The notes beneath the pieces are model-generated. The model worked only from the letters and a program-made list of their open reading frames with translations, was not told the DNA's origin and did not search any database. From Thamnaconus septentrionalis (Eukaryota > Chordata > Actinopteri > Tetraodontiformes > Monacanthidae), in assembly GCA_009823395.1 (NCBI GenBank), contig CM020502.1, positions 23,842,444 through 23,906,443 of the forward strand: a DNA stretch of 64,000 nt, in the 5' to 3' direction. A program made the position numbers and the translations under genes. Within the stretch, counting starts at the first letter, position 1. The number at the start of each line of letters is the position of its first letter. Shown piece after piece: positions 57,703-64,000 of this stretch.

Positions 57703-58919
57703 AGACTCTTTTAATTTCCAGCGTCTCGACTGTAAATCACCAACAGTTGGCTAAATGAACACGCTGGCACACAGGTATTAAAAAGTTTTGCAGCAGAAAT
57801 CCTGCTGGCGCCGCCTCTCTCAGGCGTCTGCAGCCAGACTAGCCGGCCGGCTAATTATTTTCACTTGGACATCAGGCACGTACACCTCTGCAGAGCACAT
57901 TCCACAAGTAATGAGCCGCTTTGCTGCAAAAGGTACCAGTTTTGGTGGAGGTCAAAAAATTATTCTGAAATTCTCCAAATGAGAAAAGGATGGAAAAGAA
58001 GAAAAAAAGAGAGCAGCGGTGTGGGAACAGAGGAGGAGTGACGTCCACTCTTTAGTTGGCTATTAATTGATGTATTCAAGCAGCCACGACTCTCTCCCCA
58101 ACTGTTTCTTTGGCTGTTATTATATAATTATATACATAATAATAATACAAATTTGAGTTTGTGGCAAAACAAAAAGGAAAAACACTTCAGCAAACTTACA
58201 TGAGCCTTCAGTATGGTGGAGTTTGACAGATCGATAGTGAAAGTTCTAACATCCTAGTGACACAATGGTCAGATGTATATTTAACAACAGCAACAACAAC
58301 AACAACTGATGCATTTCTTGTATCTATCAGCACCAAGTCATTTGCACATTTTTGCATCTTTTATTCGACACACCCGACGTAATAAGGGAATCAGGTCTTA
58401 AGGCCCTATTTTTTTGGTCTAATTAAAAGAGGGCAATAAAAAGTCACCCTTACACCAAAGTTATTATGATTCATCCTGAAGGTGACATGAAAATAATGTG
58501 AAAGCCCTCCCATTGTTAGCTAATTGTCAACCTCGCTAGCTGCAGGAAATGTCAGGGGATCTTAGAAGTCAATAGACTGTATTCCCTCCAGAGTCTCAAT
58601 CGCAAATTGTCGACACAAAACATCTTACAAATTAGATAGTTTTTCCTTCTCTCAAATATTTATTAGGATATTTTAATTTGGAACAAAATTGGTGGATTGA
58701 GAGGCACCATCGTCCCTAGAGGTGCAGAGAGGCGGTGGCGGCGAAAAACACAAGAGACCAAAGTCTACAGGTGCTGGCAGCCAACGAACACAATCCAAAC
58801 ATATTCAATTGTAAAATCATGAAAGAATCAGAAGAAGGCCAGGATTTTTTTTTTTTTTTCACATTTGAGATTGGGCTCTGAGCTTAAACTAAGCTTTGTC
58901 ACAGTGAAAACGATTAATC

Positions 58920-59400
58920 ACTAATCAAAATGTTATTGTTCCAACACTATTTTGCTTTATTTTTCCTGGTGCAGCGAATGATTTATCAGACCCGCCGGGC
59001 GTTTGGCTGTTTATTAGGCCTAATTTATCACAAAAACCTCCCGTTAACAGGCCGTTTACCGCCGTGGGCCATTTTGCCTGTGAGGCAACAGTTGCGTTCG
59101 TGGCCACGCGCTGCTCATCGGATTGCTTTCCGTGGCCGGGCGTCAGTCGTCGCGACAGACTCTTAGAGTTTTGTTTCCGGGCTCTCCATCCATCAGAACG
59201 GTTACAGCAAAAACAGCCCCGATGAATCTTTTATTTAAGACCACGAGGCCGGCGCTTCATTCGCAATCACGTCATGGACGCCCGTCGCTGAATCTTTTAT
59301 GGAAAGCCCCGGCAATTACAATGAGAGACGGGGAATTATGCAGCATGTGATGTTGACTTCTGCTCCATATTCCTGCACCTCCGCTGTACAATACCCGGCG
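58920..59400. promoter_or_regulatory. candidate conserved non-coding element
   Basis: About 480 bp of complex sequence free of simple repeats. It has homeodomain-type ATTA/TAAT cores (CCTAATTTATC, GGCAATTACAATG, GGGAATTATGC) among CpG-bearing words and no open frame of note. It stands out from the microsatellite-rich surroundings. Conservation itself could not be tested here. Confidence 0.35.
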
Positions 59401-59691
59401 GAGACGAGGCGGGAGAGGACGGATGGAGGGGAGGAGGAAGAAGAGGAGGAGGAGGAGGAAGAGGAAGATGACACGCCGGTTCATTTTGGGTTTCTTTGTG
59501 CAAATTTCAACGCGGAGCCCTGACAGGGATGTGACAGATACCTGCAATGTCACAGAGAAAGAGAGAGAGAGGGAGCGAGGGAGAGAGAGAAAACAAAAAA
59601 ACGCTCACACATTGTAATTTGTCAGGTGAGATGGTGTTTTGGCAGCGTGGGAGGCGAGGTTTCGCTCGTGTGTGCTTCCTGTCTGCACGTG

Positions 59692-59692
59692 C

Positions 59693-59756
<64 letters not shown>
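59692..59756. repeat. (CT)n microsatellite, about 65 bp
   Basis: Pure CT array with no CA extension, unlike the other long CT arrays here. Confidence 0.95.
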
Positions 59757-59759
<3 letters not shown>

Positions 59760-60003
59760 CCTTCCTGTCACTTCAGCTTGTCATTCAGGCACCAATGAGC
59801 GAGAGGCGGGGGAAGGGGGGCACTTTTCACATTCTCTTTACTCGGTTTTAAATTTGTCGAGTGTTTTCTCAAAAAGGGAAGAGAAGCGGGCTGAAAAAGA
59901 AAAGAGAGACAAACTGCAGGAGCAGCGGTGTGGTGTGTGAACAACTACATTTGGAAGAGAAAGATTTAATCACAATATCAAGGAGTTTTCATGTATTTTC
60001 ATA

Positions 60004-60006
<3 letters not shown>

Positions 60007-60045
<39 letters not shown>
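60007..60045. repeat. (AT)n microsatellite
   Basis: About 19 self-complementary TA units. Confidence 0.95.
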
Positions 60046-60048
<3 letters not shown>

Positions 60049-60900
60049 GTTGGATTTAAAATCCAGATGAAAAATGGAACATGGTACTTCTGAACAAAGT
60101 ACTGCACAGCTTTATATTTTAATTTACTGAAACAAATGATGTTTATTCCTTCTATTCTGGAATTCTTTGGAGGTATACCTCCTGAAAAAAATCCAATCAC
60201 TTGATGACGACAAAGCAGCTGTTGCTGTTGACAAGAGAGACACAAAGGGATGAAGATCCGGAAAACACTCCAGAAAGAATTTGCCACCACAGTTGAACCT
60301 ACGAAAGCAATAACAGAATGATAACAATAACAATAAGAAAGTACTCAAGACGGTATCTGCTTTCTGGAAGGAAAAAAAAACATTTGAAAAGAAAGAAAAC
60401 TTGGAAACTGACTGGCTGAACTGTCCACCTTTAACAATCAGTCCAACCAATCTGTTGTTGTCACTGTGAATTGCTTAGCTGTGTCCTATTATTGCAAAAC
60501 TGGTGCCTGCTCAAGACAAACTGCAAAAAACTAAACTAAAAAAACTATTTAAATCAAATGAACTAATCAAAAGACCAGAAAAGGCAAAAAAGATGTCAAG
60601 GCAGCCAGAGTGAAAAGAGAGACTTATTTGAAAGAAAAAATCCAAATCATTTCATTTGCTCTAAATTAAGCCAGACATGGCGCACAAATAAATCGATCTT
60701 GTACAGACGAAATAAAAGGGCACCATGAAAGTATTCATGCACGGAGAGTATTTATGGAAATAAGAGTTTCTGAATTGGACTGAAGCCGACAGGCGGTTCA
60801 TTTCCTGTTCGTTCCAAATCACCCAGGGAGTGGACATTCAAACCACGGGAGGATCCCCCATTAGAAGTTTATTTGATATTCCATCTTTAAGGGCATTATT

Positions 60901-60945
<45 letters not shown>

Positions 60946-60948
60946 TGA
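60901..60948. repeat. (GA)n tract, imperfect
   Basis: GA units with two GGA interruptions, splitting an otherwise complex AT-rich island. Confidence 0.9.
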
Positions 60949-61418
60949 GAGTAGCACTCTTATCTCCCAGTAAATGAATTAGACTTTCAATTTGCATATT
61001 GAGTGAATTGAACTGCGAGTGCCTCTGACTCGGTGTCCGCCAGAACTGTGGAGTGGCTGCTGATAGCTGCGCTGCTCATGCTGGATTTGGCACAAAAAAA
61101 CAAAAAACAAAAAAAACAATTAAACCGTGGAAACAAACTACATGATTTATAAAGCAGACAAACTGGAGCTCATGTTGGAAAATGTTATGACAGGTTGCAT
61201 CAATCAGTTATGTCTCTACAGAGAAACAGCTTTTCATCGAGACCATTTTTTTTTATGGCTGCGAGCAACGCCAGGCCTCATGTTGTGAGTTTCTGAATGG
61301 CTGTTGCATGATTGCAAGTGGTGCTATTTCAAGGTGAAGTGCTGCTCGCAGTTGCACGTCCCCTCTGCTCCCAGTTCACCCCCCGCCACGACCCCGATAA
61401 ATAAAATAAATAAATAAA

Positions 61419-61476
61419 TCCATTCATTCATTCATTCATCTTCTATACCCGCTTATTCCAATTCAGGGTCACGGGG
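61419..61476 (+). repeat. dispersed fish repeat, copy C (head only)
   Basis: (ATTC)n followed by TCATCTTCTATACCCGCTTA and TTCAGGGTCACGGGG, the first part of the repeat seen at 43639. It is flanked by (AATA)n tracts at 61399-61419 and 61478-61500. Confidence 0.65.
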
Positions 61477-62045
61477 AAATAAATAAATAAATAAATAAAA
61501 ATACCGTCTTTGAATTTCAAAAGAGGGAGAATTTACATTCACATGGAATTGAAACCTCCCCGGCTTCCAAGCACGTGCTCCGATTTCGCCGTAGCTTGCG
61601 TTGAAATCGTGGCACATGCACGCTGCAGGCTGCGCGCAGATGTGCACCGGTGGATGAACTTTCCTCCCTGTGGAGCCACACAGACCTCGCCGCTCCGCCT
61701 CCGCCGCCTCACCGACAGATGTGATCGGACTGGCGAAGGAGCCGCCAGCAGCCGAGTCCAGTCAGCCCTGCTCCAGGATTCAGCCTCCACTTCCGTCTAC
61801 TCAGACAGAAGACGTCCGAGGCAAACCGCCCCTTTTTTGTAACCAAGCAAAAAACAAAACAAAAAAAATTGTGCAGCAGAGGAATTGGGGTTGGCGGGTG
61901 GGGGGTGGCGGGGTGGGGGGGTTGAAACGAGTGTGTTTGTGGGAAAAGGAGATATTAAAATGCAGAGAAGCACCAAGAAAGAGATGTTAGAGGAAGGAGG
62001 GAGCAAAGATAAAGAGTAGAACTGAGGATGGAATACAAAGAGGGG

Positions 62046-62046
<1 letters not shown>

Positions 62047-62089
<43 letters not shown>
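62047..62089. repeat. (GT)n microsatellite
   Basis: Pure GT array. Further short CA/GT arrays lie at 62210-62230, 63424-63445 and 63587-63609. Confidence 0.95.
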
Positions 62090-62090
<1 letters not shown>

Positions 62091-64000
62091 GGCCAGGTGT
62101 GTGTGTGTCTGCTGTCCCCAAGGTCCTTCTAGCTGTCTTCTCCTATTGATTACTTCATATTGATCCGTCCCGGCACAGATGCGCACGCACACGCGCGGGC
62201 ACACGTGCGCGCGCACACACACACACACACGCTCATAGACACATAGACACACACACGGTTGACTTGATTTAGCCAGGCCTTGACAATGGGAGACACGAGT
62301 TGACGTTGTTAACACGCGTGCGATCCTGCCGTCGTTTGGTGGCTCCCTAAAAAAAAAAAAAAAAAAAAAACACACACACCAGACGTGCACAGAATGCAAC
62401 GCTTTTTGTCAGATGTGGACAATATCTCAGCTTTTTCTCTCCGCGCGACGGTGACTAAAACGGACGTCTGAACGTCACGACGGACGGCGGACAGAGTGTC
62501 AGGATGCGGAAGAGCTTTAAAAAAAAAAAGATTTTCTGGCCCAAATTTTAGCACTCGGGGAGAAAGTCACATCCAGTCATCCAGTCAGCACGAATGGTTC
62601 AGCGCATCTTGTCTTGACTGTGCAAGTGCTGCAGGATCTCCGTGGAGAGAAAAAAAAGGGGGCAAACTGCAGCAAGCTTAGCCTCCGGGCATCCAGGAGA
62701 AAGCAGCAGGATTGTGACCGGAGGGGTCAGCGGTGCAAATCCCATGACTGGCTTTAAAGTGGGGATGGGTGGGGGGTGGGGAACAACAACACACAAAGTC
62801 AATCCAAGGTGCCCTTGAGCAACACGCCTCACCTGCATCTGCTGCCGCGGCGCCTCAGTGGGCGGCGCAGTCGCCTGCGCTCGTTCGCTCGCTCAGAGTT
62901 TCAGCAATTTCCAGTTTTGTTTATCCAGTTAAAGAGCCTGTTGGGAGGCGGGAGTGGGGGAAACTTGGAATGCGATTGGACAATATTCTTGTTTTTACGA
63001 CATAGCAGCAGCTCGGGCCTTCCTGCGGTGAGAGGTCGAGGTGCCCATCGCGGCTCGCCACCGGGGTTTAGCGAAGCCGTCGCCACAGAGTCGAGAGCGA
63101 AGCGACAACAAATCACATCCTTGTGGGAAGAAACAGCCGCGCTCGTCCTTTTGCCAACAGCAGCAAAGCTCATAGTCACTTTAAGACTGTCATTTTTTTT
63201 AAGGAAGCTTACAGTTGTGGCATTATGCTTTCATGATGTCTGTAAAAACTGCTTGTGCCCGCTGAAAACACTTTTCCAGCAGTGAAAACATAAAGAAAAA
63301 AAGAACGCAATTCATCTGGACGAAGTTTGAATCCATCTGCTGCGTCTGCGGCTGGTGAAAGTTTTAATGCGTCATGGTCAGAAAGACGCATGTGATGACA
63401 CGGATCAGTATGTATCCGCGCCCACACACACACACACACACACACCAATAAAGTGTCACATCTCTCCTTTCCTCGTCCTTCCTCACCATCACCGGCTCTG
63501 TGTGAGACCCCCTCCTCTTTTTTTTCTTTGTCTCCGAATCAGAAGAAACGTCAGTGTCTGTCTCTACCTCCAGTCTTCTGCTCTGCGTGTGTGTGTGTGT
63601 GTGTGTGTTCGCGCACACCCACACACACACGCGCGCACACACAGGCGCAGGCTGCCTTGTGCTGCTGTGATGGCTCTGAGCTGTCAAAACATCCCCGCTT
63701 TCACTCACTATCTCCCTCCAAAGCAGCCAGGCTCAGTCTGCCTGTGTGCAGGTTCACAGGGACGGCTGTCTACCTTTTCTTCCCTCTCTTTCATCTCCCT
63801 CCCCACTTTGTCTCCTTCTTTCTCCTCATTTGTAATTTTCTCCCCTCCTCCGTTCCCCCAGTATTTCTCCCTTTCTTCCTTATTTTTTCACTTTTGCTTG
63901 ATTCTCTCTTTCTGTTTCTCCCACCTTTTAAACGTTTTCCTCCCCTTCTTCCGTTTTCTCCTCGTCGAGCGTCGAGTCTAAAGCGTGAAACCAAAAGAAA

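Larger units (their letters stand above)
52735..64000. other. fbxl14 downstream flank, gene-poor
   Basis: 11 kb without a supportable gene. Microsatellites alternate with non-repetitive islands that look conserved (about 53390-53700, 57730-57960, 58370-58560, 58920-59400, 60650-61080). It could be partly an fbxl14 intron if a distal last exon exists. Confidence 0.5.

Noticed and set aside
51303..64000. A distal last exon of fbxl14
   Set aside because: I looked for an acceptor followed by a short basic tail like that of the longer mammalian isoform and found none I could support in the window.

Overview
The window is vertebrate nuclear DNA, most likely from a teleost fish (probably a percomorph). 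The signs are intron-containing genes with GT/AG junctions, protein sequences closest to fish orthologues, very dense CA/GT and CT/GA microsatellites, and dispersed repeat types common in fish genomes. It contains no operons, no CRISPR array and no tRNA or rRNA gene that I could find. I found no novel multi-gene system; the points of interest are gene-structure anomalies, two well-delimited short DNA transposons and several candidate regulatory islands.

Three protein-coding genes are present, in the same neighbourhood as human 12p13.33 (FBXL14-WNT5B-ADIPOR2). (1) adipor2, minus strand: seven coding exons from 11964 down to 1725, a probable non-coding first exon in a CpG-rich promoter near 21.3-21.5 kb, and a 3' UTR running to the left edge. 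The reconstructed product is 389 aa and keeps the zinc ligands of the receptor's ceramidase-like core. (2) wnt5b, minus strand: six coding exons from 38396 down to 29364. The Wnt fold, the lipidated serine motif and the C-terminal cysteine-rich domain are all visible. As written, exon 4 carries a one-base frameshift plus an extra glycine codon, and exons 5 and 6 are separated by a 78-bp intron with no in-frame stop. (3) fbxl14 (probably the fbxl14b copy), plus strand: one 400-codon open exon, 50100-51302, encoding an F-box/leucine-rich-repeat substrate receptor, with a splice donor just before its stop.

Layout: 1-1724 adipor2 3' UTR; 1725-4307 compact 3' coding exons; 4308-11877 intron 2 (a short hAT-like element at 11069-11355, a CpG-rich patch at 7.6-7.85 kb); 11878-12246 first coding exon; 12247-21323 intron 1; 21.3-21.6 kb promoter; 21.6-28.9 kb AT-rich intergenic DNA; 28.9-38.9 kb wnt5b; 38.9-48.9 kb intergenic DNA rich in repeats (LINE tail, hAT MITE, fragments of a dispersed repeat); 48.9-52.7 kb fbxl14 with a long GC-rich 5' leader; 52.7-64 kb a gene-poor flank mixing microsatellites with complex-sequence islands that look like conserved non-coding elements.

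The three genes do not form one pathway. Adipor2 is a metabolic and membrane-lipid receptor, Wnt5b a secreted non-canonical Wnt ligand, and Fbxl14 a ubiquitin-ligase adaptor that limits EMT and neural-crest transcription factors. The gene-poor DNA around wnt5b and fbxl14 suits long-range developmental regulation, which is inference only.
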